Source: Allomuricauda sp. (GTDB lineage Bacteria > Bacteroidota > Bacteroidia > Flavobacteriales > Flavobacteriaceae). Taken from it: a stretch of DNA of 64,000 bases. Where the stretch lies: contig NZ_PABT01000049.1 of the NCBI RefSeq assembly GCF_002699205.1, forward strand, positions 183,266 through 247,265, in the 5' to 3' direction. The position numbers and the translations under genes are program-made. How positions within the stretch are numbered: position 1 is the first letter of the stretch; every line of letters begins with the position of its first letter. Of the stretch, positions 42,494 to 51,135 are shown one piece after another. The notes beneath the pieces are model-generated. The model was not told the origin of the DNA. It did no database searches and was given only the letters and a program-made list of their open reading frames with translations.

Positions 42494-43036
42494 TTAATAT
42501 GCGTAATTGGGCACGTAGTCCTTTTTAAAAACTATTTGGGCAATGTCTTCCTCCAAAGTGTCCAAAGGACTTTCCACAATTCGGTTAACTTCTTTTCCAT
42601 CTTTAAAAAATATGATGGTGGGTACTTTTATAATGTTCAAGCCCTTTTCCTCTCCTGTTGGACTGGTTTTGTACAGCTCTTTGCGGTAGTCCAGTGCAAT
42701 GATTTCCAATTGTTCCATGGGGAAGTCTACGGCTTCCAATATTTTAATCAATTTTGGACTTTCCCGTTTACTGTCACCGCACCAAGTTCCCAAAAATAGC
42801 TTTATGTTGTATTCGCCCAACTTTTTATGGAGCAATGCAACCATGGTCTCATCTGGTACATAGTTGTCGTGTCTGGGTTGGAACCAGTTGCTGTAAGGTT
42901 CGGACTGTAATCCTTCTACGTTAATTTGTCCCACCAAGAACCTTCGGCCGTTTTCGGTGGTGATTTCCTTGTTGAATTCTTGTGCCGAAACACAAACAAT
43001 GCAAAGCATAAGCAATGCGGTCAAAACTTGTTTCAT
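42494..43036 (-). CDS. Thioredoxin family protein (CxxS-type)
   Basis: KLFLGTWCGDSKRESPKLIKILEAVDFP...KVPTIIFFKDGKEVNRIVE. Confidence 0.85.
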   Translation of the reverse strand: MKQVLTALLMLCIVCVSAQEFNKEITTENGRRFLVGQINVEGLQSEPYSNWFQPRHDNYVPDETMVALLHKKLGEYNIKLFLGTWCGDSKRESPKLIKILEAVDFPMEQLEIIALDYRKELYKTSPTGEEKGLNIIKVPTIIFFKDGKEVNRIVESPLDTLEEDIAQIVFKKDYVPNYAY

Positions 43037-43117
43037 GATTTTATGTGATTTATGGTTTGATGGCCAAATTCACTAAAATCAATGGCTGAACGATTTTTTT
43101 GACGATGGAAATCGGGA

Positions 43118-44179
43118 CTAGACCGGGGGTTGAAATTTATTTTTGAAGAGAACGGACATCTCATCGCGAGAGCTGATATCCAGTTTTTTGTACAAGTTGT
43201 TGATGTGTGTTTTTACAGTGCTCACACTGACAAAAAGTTCTGAAGCAATTTCTTTGTTGGTCTTGTTTTCTAGAATTAGATGGACAATTTTCTGTTCTTG
43301 CGAAGTGAGTTTTTCGAGCAGGTTTTTGGCTTTGTTCTTGTTTTTTTTGCGCATAAAAAAGAAAACATTTCCCAGTACCGAAATGGCTAAAAACACGATA
43401 ATGATACGGTTCCATCTGGACAATTTAGGTTGGTTGAAACTGGCCAACTCCCGGTCGGTGGTTATTTCTGCTTGGTATTGTTGGGTGAATTCCGTGTTTG
43501 GGTAAATATCGTTAAGTCTTTCCGATAGATTTTCGTAATAATCATTTGTAGTCAGATCTTGCAGGTAATACTTAAAAGTTTCGTTCCTTTTGTCCGATAT
43601 AAAATCGTAGATGTATAGCTCGGACAACGGCTCGTTGGCTTCCTTTCCATAGTCGTGGAGGATGTTGAACCATTTGTCCAAGTTCATTTTTTTATTGGCC
43701 TCACTGGGGAAATCTACAAAATCGTAGGCCATTTGTTCTTTTAAGTGATTTATTTCCAAAAGCAATCCAGATTTCGGGTTGGTCGAGGAAATGGTACAGA
43801 GGGATTGGTCCTCAAAAGAAGTGGGAAACTCCAGGGTATCTTTATTGTTCGCTATAAAAAGCACATTCTTGCTGTTGTTGCACTGTCCTAAAAAATGGAT
43901 GGACCCGGTATTGTCCGAACAGCCATCCAAGTGGATGCGATATATTCGATTTTGGTCGTTCAGATTGTTTCCTTCAAAATAAAAATGCCCTAAGGAGTCA
44001 ACTTCCGATTTTTTAACAATTTGATCAAGATATACTCTGGTGGATTTGCGATAATCCTCGACCAGCGACAGGTAAACGGAGTTGCCTGCGTTTTCCTTGG
44101 AGACTTCTCCGGAAAAACGGTATTGCCCAAAAAGAGTAGATGAGCTTATAAGTAATAAGATGAGGGCAAAAAACCGCAT
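43118..44179 (-). CDS. Transmembrane LuxR-type transcriptional regulator
   Basis: Signal peptide, ~230-aa extracytoplasmic region, TM (IIIVFLAISVLGNVFFFM), C-terminal LTSQEQKIVHLILENKTNKEIASELFVSVSTVKTHINNLYKKLDISSRDE. Confidence 0.88.
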   Translation of the reverse strand: MRFFALILLLISSSTLFGQYRFSGEVSKENAGNSVYLSLVEDYRKSTRVYLDQIVKKSEVDSLGHFYFEGNNLNDQNRIYRIHLDGCSDNTGSIHFLGQCNNSKNVLFIANNKDTLEFPTSFEDQSLCTISSTNPKSGLLLEINHLKEQMAYDFVDFPSEANKKMNLDKWFNILHDYGKEANEPLSELYIYDFISDKRNETFKYYLQDLTTNDYYENLSERLNDIYPNTEFTQQYQAEITTDRELASFNQPKLSRWNRIIIVFLAISVLGNVFFFMRKKNKNKAKNLLEKLTSQEQKIVHLILENKTNKEIASELFVSVSTVKTHINNLYKKLDISSRDEMSVLFKNKFQPPV

Positions 44180-44270
44180 TTTTTATCCGATTCTGGTTAA
44201 AAATAGTGGTTTTCTGTAACAAAACACGAATTTTGTTTACTAATAGGGTACATCAATCAAATATATAATC

Positions 44271-44426
44271 ATGAGTTTTTGGAGAGTATTGCTTGCTATA
44301 TTTTTCCCTCCACTTTCCGTAATCGGGAAAGGTTGTGGGTCTTTTCTTATTGTATTACTTTTAACCTTTTGTGGATGGGTTCCCGGAGTTATCGGGGCCT
44401 TGGTCATTTTAAATAACACTAACTGA
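44271..44426 (+). CDS. YqaE/Pmp3-like small membrane protein, 51 aa
   Basis: Hand translation MSFWRVLLAIFFPPLSVIGKGCGSFLIVLLLTFCGWVPGVIGALVILNNTN*; absent from ORF track (too short). Confidence 0.88.
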   Translation: MSFWRVLLAIFFPPLSVIGKGCGSFLIVLLLTFCGWVPGVIGALVILNNTN

Positions 44427-44433
44427 TTTTTTT

Positions 44434-45174
44434 ATGAGAAGAACCCAAATCTTTATTGCGGCAATTATTATTGCCTTGGTGTATTCATGCAATTTTACTG
44501 AAGAAATACATTTAAAAGAAGATGGCTCCGGTAGATTGTCCATCAGTTTTGATGGTTCCGAAATGATGGATATGGCTGGTGACGAAATGGCGAAGACAGA
44601 CGAGAAGGCCATTGATTCCATCATCTCTTTCAAAGATTTTTTGGAGGAGAAAAAAGACAGTATCGCACAATTGCCCAAAGATGAGCAGGAAAAACTCAAA
44701 AAATTGGAGCCTTTCAGTATGCGAATGGTGATGGATCCCGAGAAAAGTGTTATGATGTTCGATTTGTTCAGCGAATTTAAAAATGTGAACGAAGTAAATG
44801 ATGCCTTCAGTGCTTTTCAAGATGCAAGTTCCATCGGTGGCAAAACCAATCCCCAGCAGGGACCAATGAAACCTTCGGAACAGCAGCCTACAGAGGTCAA
44901 TTATACTTTCAAGAAAAATAGGTTTACCCGTACCGCCAAGATTGTGGACCAAGAGTTGTTCCAGCAGCAATTGGATAGTTTGCAAGGTGCCGAAATGTTC
45001 CTTTCAGGTTCTACGTATACTTTAAAATACCATTTTCCACGAAAAATAAAATCCACTACGGCGGAAGCGGCAACTTTTAGCCAAGATGGCAAAACCTTGA
45101 TCTATGAGGTGAACTTTATGGATATGATGAAGAATCCCTCAGTTTTGGATTTGGAAGTGGAACTGGAGAAATAG
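44434..45174 (+). CDS. Hypothetical lipoprotein
   Basis: Lipobox LVYSCNF; 246 aa between YqaE-like gene and lipB. Confidence 0.75.
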   Translation: MRRTQIFIAAIIIALVYSCNFTEEIHLKEDGSGRLSISFDGSEMMDMAGDEMAKTDEKAIDSIISFKDFLEEKKDSIAQLPKDEQEKLKKLEPFSMRMVMDPEKSVMMFDLFSEFKNVNEVNDAFSAFQDASSIGGKTNPQQGPMKPSEQQPTEVNYTFKKNRFTRTAKIVDQELFQQQLDSLQGAEMFLSGSTYTLKYHFPRKIKSTTAEAATFSQDGKTLIYEVNFMDMMKNPSVLDLEVELEK

Positions 45175-45206
45175 TTTTCCATTATTGCACTTCGTATCTT
45201 TGTGGC

Positions 45207-45911
45207 ATGAACAAGAAAGTTGCCCTACAGGATTTAGGATTTAAGGATTACAAGGAGACCTGGGATTACCAAGAAGCTCTTTTTAAGGATATTGTGGACA
45301 CCAAAGTGCGCAACCGGCGGGAGGATGCCGGGCTTGAAACCCCAAACCATTTTTTGTTCGTGGAGCACCCGCATGTGTACACTTTGGGCAAGAGTGGGGA
45401 TATCAACAACTTGTTGGTGGACGAAAAAACCTTGGCAGAGAAAGGTGCTTCTTTTTACAAGATCAACCGTGGGGGGGATATTACCTACCATGGCCCTGGG
45501 CAAGTGGTGGGCTACCCTATTTTGGATTTGGACAATTTCTTCACGGACATTCACAAATACCTTCGTTTTTTGGAGGAGATGGTCATACTCACCTTGGCCG
45601 AATATGGCATAAAAGGGGAGCGCTCCAAAGGAGAAACAGGCGTTTGGTTGGATGTGGGCACTCCTTTTGCCCGTAAAATATGTGCCATGGGCGTACGCGC
45701 CAGTCGTTGGGTGACCATGCACGGTTTTGCCTTGAACGTAAACACGGATTTGGGCTATTTTGATATGATGATTCCCTGTGGTATCAAAGATAAGGCTGTG
45801 ACTTCCCTTAATGTGGAACTGGGCCAAAAAGAAGTGGATATGACAGCAGTGAAAGAAAAATTGCTGAAACATTTTACCGAACTTTTCGAGGCGGAGTTGA
45901 TTAGGGAATAG
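45207..45911 (+). CDS. lipB: Lipoyl(octanoyl) transferase
   Basis: FVEHPHVYTLGKSGD, NRGGDITYHGPGQVVGYPILDL, KICAMGVRASRWVTMHGFALNVN. Confidence 0.96.
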   Translation: MNKKVALQDLGFKDYKETWDYQEALFKDIVDTKVRNRREDAGLETPNHFLFVEHPHVYTLGKSGDINNLLVDEKTLAEKGASFYKINRGGDITYHGPGQVVGYPILDLDNFFTDIHKYLRFLEEMVILTLAEYGIKGERSKGETGVWLDVGTPFARKICAMGVRASRWVTMHGFALNVNTDLGYFDMMIPCGIKDKAVTSLNVELGQKEVDMTAVKEKLLKHFTELFEAELIRE

Positions 45912-46012
45912 GGAAGAGGCTGGGGTTTAGATTATCTTTTATCTGCCAACTCAATAGCCCATTCATCAATTGCCGGTGGAATTTTAACGAGAAAAATACT
46001 AACTTCACTTGC

Positions 46013-46040
46013 CTATGCTGAACTTGTTTCAGTATCGGTC
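46013..46040. repeat. Degenerate single REP-like hairpin
   Basis: ctatgctgaacttgtttcagtatcggtc, same hairpin class as the elements at 23.8-24.2 kb and 51.2 kb. Confidence 0.6.
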
Positions 46041-46217
46041 GATATCATTCATTTAAAAACGAATCATATCTTGTAACGTTGGCAACAAGCTGAAAACCTG
46101 CCGCACATTTTAGCACTTTCGGTTTTTGCCGAAACACAAATCCAACGCAAGAAAACCAAAAGAGCTAAAATTTTCCCAACACTAAGATTTGGATAGTTCA
46201 AATAAAAAATCTAATTT

Positions 46218-46235
46218 TGTTACTTATAGTCAACA
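46218..46235 (+). promoter_or_regulatory. Single C-box-like operator in front of the methylase gene
   Basis: TGTTACTTATAGTCAACA; shares the 14-mer TGTTACTTATAGTC with the operator upstream of the controller gene. Confidence 0.82.
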
Positions 46236-46245
46236 CCAGAGGAAT

Positions 46246-48123
46246 ATGAATAAAAGCACAATAAATGAACTAATTAACTCTCACGAGATAAACCTCATTG
46301 AGAAACATCTCATTTATTCATTTCTTCAAAACAACGATTTAGATTATTCAAAAAGTCCAATAATTTCAGAACTATTAACTGACTTTAAAGCAGAACCCGA
46401 AATCTATTTACTCGTTTCAACTCTGGACATTAAGGATTTAAAACTATTAGAGAATTATCTTGAACTTTTAATTCCCAAAAACGACAGGAAGGTAAATGGA
46501 GCATTCTTTACTCCTACTTACGTTGTAGATTTTATTATCAATGAAGTATCACCGAAAAACAATGACAAATGTTTAGACCCAAGTTGTGGTTGTGGAGCAT
46601 TTTTAATTGGCTTGGTTGAATATTTCCAAAAGACTTTTGATAAAAGTGTCAAAGCAACTATCAAAGAAAACATATATGGTTCTGATATATTGGGTTACAA
46701 TGTAAAACGCTCAAAAATAATCTTATCACTTTACGGACTTCTAAAAAATGAAATTATAGAAGAATCCGATTTTAATATTTACCATCAAGATAGTTTAAAA
46801 GCTGACTGGTCAACTAAATTTGAAATTATTGTTGGGAATCCACCATATGTTAAGTTTCAAGATTTAAGTGATGAAAACAGACATTATTTAATAAACAATT
46901 GGAAAAGTATTGAAAATGGAACTTTCAATTTATATTTTGCCTTTTTTGAATTGGGGCATAAACTTTTAACAAAAAATGGAAAGTTAGGTTACATAACACC
47001 AAACAATTATTTCACTTCGTTGGCAGGTTTGTCGCTTCGTCAATATTTTCTACAAAATAAATGTGTCACACGAATTGTAGATTTTAGGCATAAAAAGGTT
47101 TTTGATGCACAAACTTATACTGCTATAACTTTTCTTGACAACAAGAAAAATGAATCTATTTTATTCGACAAAATCAAAGATGAACAAACTTGTCCAAGTT
47201 TTTTAATATCTGCAAATGGTTCACCAAACTATATAGAAAACCTCAATGTAAATAAATGGCGTTTACTCAAAACGCAAGAACAGGAAAACATTAGAATTAT
47301 TGAAAACATTGGTACTCCGATAAAGCAATTATTTAATATCGCTGTTGGTATTGCGACATTAAAAGATGAAGTCTTTTTTATAGATTCTGTTGGCGAAAAA
47401 AATGGTTATTTAACCAAAACCACAGAAAACGGAACATTCTTAATTGAAAAAGAAATTACAAGACCAGTTTATAAAATATCTCAATTTAAAAGCCAAAAAG
47501 ACATTGAAAACAACACTTTAAGAATTATTACTCCTTATCACACGAATGCAAAAAATGCAGTTCCAATTTTAGAAGATGAATTCAAAATAAAATATCCAAA
47601 ATGCTACGAATACCTACTTTCTGAAAAGGAGAAATTAGAAGGAAGAGGAAAAGGAAAAAAAGTATTTACTCCGTTTTATATTTGGGGAAGAACACAAGGT
47701 ATTACAAGATTTGGTAAAAAAATATTGAATCCTACATTTAGTAAGCACCCAAGATTTTTATTTGTGCCAGAGGAGGATGCTTATTATACAAACGGTTACG
47801 GAATTTATTTTGACAGAGACCATTCAAATAAAGCAACATTATTTGAGGATTCAATTCATCCATTATCAAAAGAAGAAAATATTTTGGTTGTTCAAAAAAT
47901 CTTGAACTCTATTGTAATGGATTACTATGTAAGTAACACAAGTGTATCAATTCAAGGAGGTTTTCCTTGTTATCAAAAAAACTTTATTGAAAAATTTACT
48001 ATTCCTAAATTCTCAAAAGAAGAAGTTCAAATATTGAATAGTCTTGATGACAAAATGGAAATTGATGAGTTTTTAGTAGAAAAATATCAGCTAAATCTTC
48101 CTTTGCCAAATCTTGTTTCATAA
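46246..48123 (+). CDS. N6-adenine DNA methyltransferase, Eco57I/TaqI-like gamma class
   Basis: GAFFTPTYVVDFIINEV...CLDPSCGCGAFLIGLVEYF (motif I), IIVGNPPYVKF (motif IV), C-terminal TaqI-type specificity region. Track start 46189 replaced by ATG 46246, which lies just after the C-box. Confidence 0.92.
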   Translation: MNKSTINELINSHEINLIEKHLIYSFLQNNDLDYSKSPIISELLTDFKAEPEIYLLVSTLDIKDLKLLENYLELLIPKNDRKVNGAFFTPTYVVDFIINEVSPKNNDKCLDPSCGCGAFLIGLVEYFQKTFDKSVKATIKENIYGSDILGYNVKRSKIILSLYGLLKNEIIEESDFNIYHQDSLKADWSTKFEIIVGNPPYVKFQDLSDENRHYLINNWKSIENGTFNLYFAFFELGHKLLTKNGKLGYITPNNYFTSLAGLSLRQYFLQNKCVTRIVDFRHKKVFDAQTYTAITFLDNKKNESILFDKIKDEQTCPSFLISANGSPNYIENLNVNKWRLLKTQEQENIRIIENIGTPIKQLFNIAVGIATLKDEVFFIDSVGEKNGYLTKTTENGTFLIEKEITRPVYKISQFKSQKDIENNTLRIITPYHTNAKNAVPILEDEFKIKYPKCYEYLLSEKEKLEGRGKGKKVFTPFYIWGRTQGITRFGKKILNPTFSKHPRFLFVPEEDAYYTNGYGIYFDRDHSNKATLFEDSIHPLSKEENILVVQKILNSIVMDYYVSNTSVSIQGGFPCYQKNFIEKFTIPKFSKEEVQILNSLDDKMEIDEFLVEKYQLNLPLPNLVS

Positions 48124-48977
48124 GTCTTTAGTAAGTCTGTAAAAAAAGTATCGAAGGTTAAATTTTTTATTGTTGCGCTAGTCGTTTTTGGTAATAACCC
48201 ATCCTTTTTCAATTCGGCATCTGTATTATAAATCTTCAAAGTATTGAAATCTACTATTAATAAACATACTTTTTCATATTTGTATGCTTCATCCGTTTTA
48301 GAACTTCTTTGATTTATAGCATCAAAAGCGAGTAAATATTTTTCAATATGCGCATCAACATTATTATTCTTTGTAAAAGAAACTTTTTTCTTTTTTGCAT
48401 CAGTTTTATCGAATTCATTAACTGCTATCATATAAAACTCTCCTAAAACCATATTTGGACACCTTTTATGAAGATTTAACGCTTCTGCGAATGTTCTTTC
48501 ATATAAAGTGTCAAAATTGTTATTAAAGGAACTTAACTGACTTCTAACGTTTACAGTTAGAACTTTTTCTGTATAATTTTTACCATAATCATCATTTTTA
48601 CTTTTTAATATGCCGTCAGTTAACAAGATCTCTAATTTCATTTTCTCATTATTCGGTACTAATGAGACATCTTGGTCTTTTTTCTTTAAAATTCCAGCTA
48701 ATTTTAATTCTCCTTTTGATAAACCAAATCCTGGTTTAATGTGATTAGCATTTACACCTTTTCTTGCAAATTCGCTTTTCACAACTTCGTGCAGAAGATT
48801 TATTATTTTTTTAGTTTTTATTAAGTTGCCTTTACTTGTATTTCCTCCATAAATAATTGAATCTGAAATAGCTCTCTTTATAATCTTTAACGCTCTATCA
48901 ACTTTGATTCTCTTTGTTTTGCAAGATGATATTTCTTTTTCTAAATCATCTTTAATTTGAACATATGTTCTAGCCAT
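48087..48977 (-). CDS. Restriction endonuclease-like protein, paralog A
   Basis: Paralogous to the next gene (NVRSQLSSFNNNFDTLYERTFAEALNLHKRCPNMVLGEFYMI); R position in a C-M-R locus; overlaps methylase 3' end by 37 nt. Confidence 0.65.
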   Translation of the reverse strand: MARTYVQIKDDLEKEISSCKTKRIKVDRALKIIKRAISDSIIYGGNTSKGNLIKTKKIINLLHEVVKSEFARKGVNANHIKPGFGLSKGELKLAGILKKKDQDVSLVPNNEKMKLEILLTDGILKSKNDDYGKNYTEKVLTVNVRSQLSSFNNNFDTLYERTFAEALNLHKRCPNMVLGEFYMIAVNEFDKTDAKKKKVSFTKNNNVDAHIEKYLLAFDAINQRSSKTDEAYKYEKVCLLIVDFNTLKIYNTDAELKKDGLLPKTTSATIKNLTFDTFFTDLLKTYETRFGKGRFS

Positions 48978-48989
48978 TTTTTGGAAAAC

Positions 48990-49805
48990 TTAAAAGCGAT
49001 TATTATAACTTTCTAAAATATTATCGGTAAAAATTTCCCAAGACAATTCATCTATACTAGCGTCAGAATTTGCATCTAATAAACCGTCATTTATCAACTC
49101 TTGATTTGAACTATAAATTTTAGCAGGGGTTTGAGCAAAATCTACAAGCAATAAACATACTCTTTCATACTTATAATCCTCGCGAGTAAAATCTTGTCTA
49201 CCATTAATTGCTTGAAAAGATTTAATATACTTTTCAACCGCACCAACCTTATCAATAAACTGTACTATATTACTATCCATAACAGAAGCATCATACTCTT
49301 TAACCGGAATCATATAAACTTCTCCTAAAACCATTTTCTGACATCTAACGTGTAAATTTTGGGCTTCAGCAATAGTTCTTTCGTAAAGTGTGTCAAAATT
49401 TTTAGCAAGAGAACTCATTTGACTTCTAATATTTACAGAAATCGTACGCTCTGTATAATCTTTACCATAATAATCAGTTGCTTCTCTTAAAATTCCTTCA
49501 GTCATTGTTTCAGATTCTGGGACATATCCTTCAGGTGTAACGCAAACATCTTGATGTTTTTGTTTAATGAAACCAGCTAATTTAAGTTCAGGCTTTGATG
49601 CTCCAAGTGGCGGATGAATTCTATCAGGAGAAATTCCTTTTCTAATAAAATCAGCTTTGACAGCCTCGTGAATAAAGTTAATTGGTCGTGATGACCTAAT
49701 CATTGCTTCTTTTGCTTTAATTCCACCTTCAATAATTGATGTTTCTATAAGTTCTTTAAAACCATCAACTGCTTGTTGAATCGTTATCAAATTTGTCATT
49801 TCCAA
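48990..49805 (-). CDS. Restriction endonuclease-like protein, paralog B
   Basis: NIRSQMSSLAKNFDTLYERTIAEAQNLHVRCQKMVLGEVYMI; KPELKLAGFIKQKHQDV has a possible ExK motif; downstream of the controller gene. Confidence 0.65.
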   Translation of the reverse strand: MEMTNLITIQQAVDGFKELIETSIIEGGIKAKEAMIRSSRPINFIHEAVKADFIRKGISPDRIHPPLGASKPELKLAGFIKQKHQDVCVTPEGYVPESETMTEGILREATDYYGKDYTERTISVNIRSQMSSLAKNFDTLYERTIAEAQNLHVRCQKMVLGEVYMIPVKEYDASVMDSNIVQFIDKVGAVEKYIKSFQAINGRQDFTREDYKYERVCLLLVDFAQTPAKIYSSNQELINDGLLDANSDASIDELSWEIFTDNILESYNNRF

Positions 49806-50001
49806 AAAATTCTTTCAATGTAACTCCAAGTGCAACAGCAATTTTTTCAATATTGACAATTGATATGTTTCTTTGACCATTTTCAACACTTGCAATGTAA
49901 CTACGGTCTAAATCAGAAGCATAAGCTAAATCTTTTTGCGACATTTGCTTAACTTCCCTCAATTCTTTGATTCGAATTCCTATTTTAGACTTTATTTCCA
50001 C
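49765..50001 (-). CDS. XRE-family controller (C) protein of the restriction-modification locus
   Basis: IGIRIKELREVKQMSQKDLAYASDLDRSYIASVENGQRNISIVNIEKIAVALGVTLKEFF; GTG at 50001 proposed because the track start (TTG, 50037) falls inside the C-box. Confidence 0.85.
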   Translation of the reverse strand: MEIKSKIGIRIKELREVKQMSQKDLAYASDLDRSYIASVENGQRNISIVNIEKIAVALGVTLKEFFGNDKFDNDSTSS

Positions 50002-50020
50002 GGTTACAAAATTGAGGAAA

Positions 50021-50054
50021 TGTTGACTATAAATCAAAGACTATAAGTAACATA
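50021..50054 (-). promoter_or_regulatory. Tandem C-box operator of the controller/restriction operon
   Basis: Minus strand TATGTTACTTATAGTCTTTGATTTATAGTCAACA: two TTATAGTC-containing sites ~20 bp upstream of the controller start. Confidence 0.85.
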
Positions 50055-50443
50055 CAGAAATTAATCCAACACTTAAAGCCATACACATTTACAATTCGCT
50101 TCAACCAGCACACAAGCCAAAATTACAAAAGAGTATGCCTTTTCCAACGCTACAAACAGAACGAAAAAAAGCACAAAAACACAACAAATTATATAAAAAA
50201 TAGGCGATATAGCACTAAAATCAAAGCTTTCGCTCGTATCAAAGTTCGGGCTTAACCGAAAGGTTTATAAGTAAAATCCACTACTACTCATACACAAGAC
50301 CGATAAGTGCAACTCCAGCAAACCCTGTCCTAAAAATTCTTACCTTACTACTGTACTAAATAGGTTCTTGTGGCACAAATCAGTGGATGAATTCATATTC
50401 TGCTCGTTAGCTTCCCTATTTTCAATAACTAAATTACTATACC

Positions 50444-51124
50444 ATGAAACAATTTATCACAGTAATTGCCCTGATAGGAGTTTTGTTTTCCTGCAAAAAT
50501 ACAGGTGAAAACAAAAAAGAAGACCAATCAGCTGTTGCGGAAACCGTTGGGGATGGCACAACAGATGAAGTCAAAACGAATTACGTTCCCATTGATTCTG
50601 ACGAAGCCCTGATTGCTGCATCATTGATGGCCGCCCCAGAGGAAAGTCGGGCTGGATGTAAGGTCATAGGGTACAATATGGCCGGAGAATTTGTGACGCT
50701 ACGAGAAGGGGATAATGAATTTATAGTGCTCGCGGATGACCCTAATAAATCGGGATTCAATGCAGCGTGCTATCATAAAAGTTTGGAACCTTTTATGGCT
50801 CGGGGCAGGGAGCTTCGGGCCGAAGGGAAAACTGCCCCGGAAATCTTTGAAATTAGGGAAGAAGAGGCAAAATCGGGCCAATTGGATATGGGAACACCAG
50901 GGGCAACCCTTCATATCTATTATGGTCAAAGTGAACTGTATGACCCGGAAACTTCCAAAGTGGAGGGGGCACATTACCGCTATGTGGTCTATTTGCCATT
51001 TGCTACGGCAGCGTCTACCGGACTACCTGAAAGACCTATAGCTCCCAACCATCCCTGGATCATGAACCCTGGGACGCACAGAGCCCATATTATGATTTCA
51101 CCTTTGCCAGAAGATAACAATTGA
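50444..51124 (+). CDS. Hypothetical lipoprotein
   Basis: Lipobox VLFSCKN; 226 aa. Confidence 0.8.
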   Translation: MKQFITVIALIGVLFSCKNTGENKKEDQSAVAETVGDGTTDEVKTNYVPIDSDEALIAASLMAAPEESRAGCKVIGYNMAGEFVTLREGDNEFIVLADDPNKSGFNAACYHKSLEPFMARGRELRAEGKTAPEIFEIREEEAKSGQLDMGTPGATLHIYYGQSELYDPETSKVEGAHYRYVVYLPFATAASTGLPERPIAPNHPWIMNPGTHRAHIMISPLPEDNN

Positions 51125-51135
51125 TTCAAAAAAAA

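Noticed and set aside
45928-46006. Short minus-strand reading frame ASEVSIFLVKIPPAIDEWAIELADKR*
   Set aside because: Only ~26 codons with no start; possible gene remnant but too short to call a pseudogene.
46074-46183. CGTTGG/CCAACG motifs considered as an integron attC site
   Set aside because: No integrase in the window and the motif does not clearly fit R'/R'' core-site consensus; kept only as a possible island boundary signal.
46189-46245. Upstream start of the methylase given by the ORF track
   Set aside because: This segment contains the C-box-like operator; ATG at 46246 is preceded by an AGAGG-like sequence and is more plausible.
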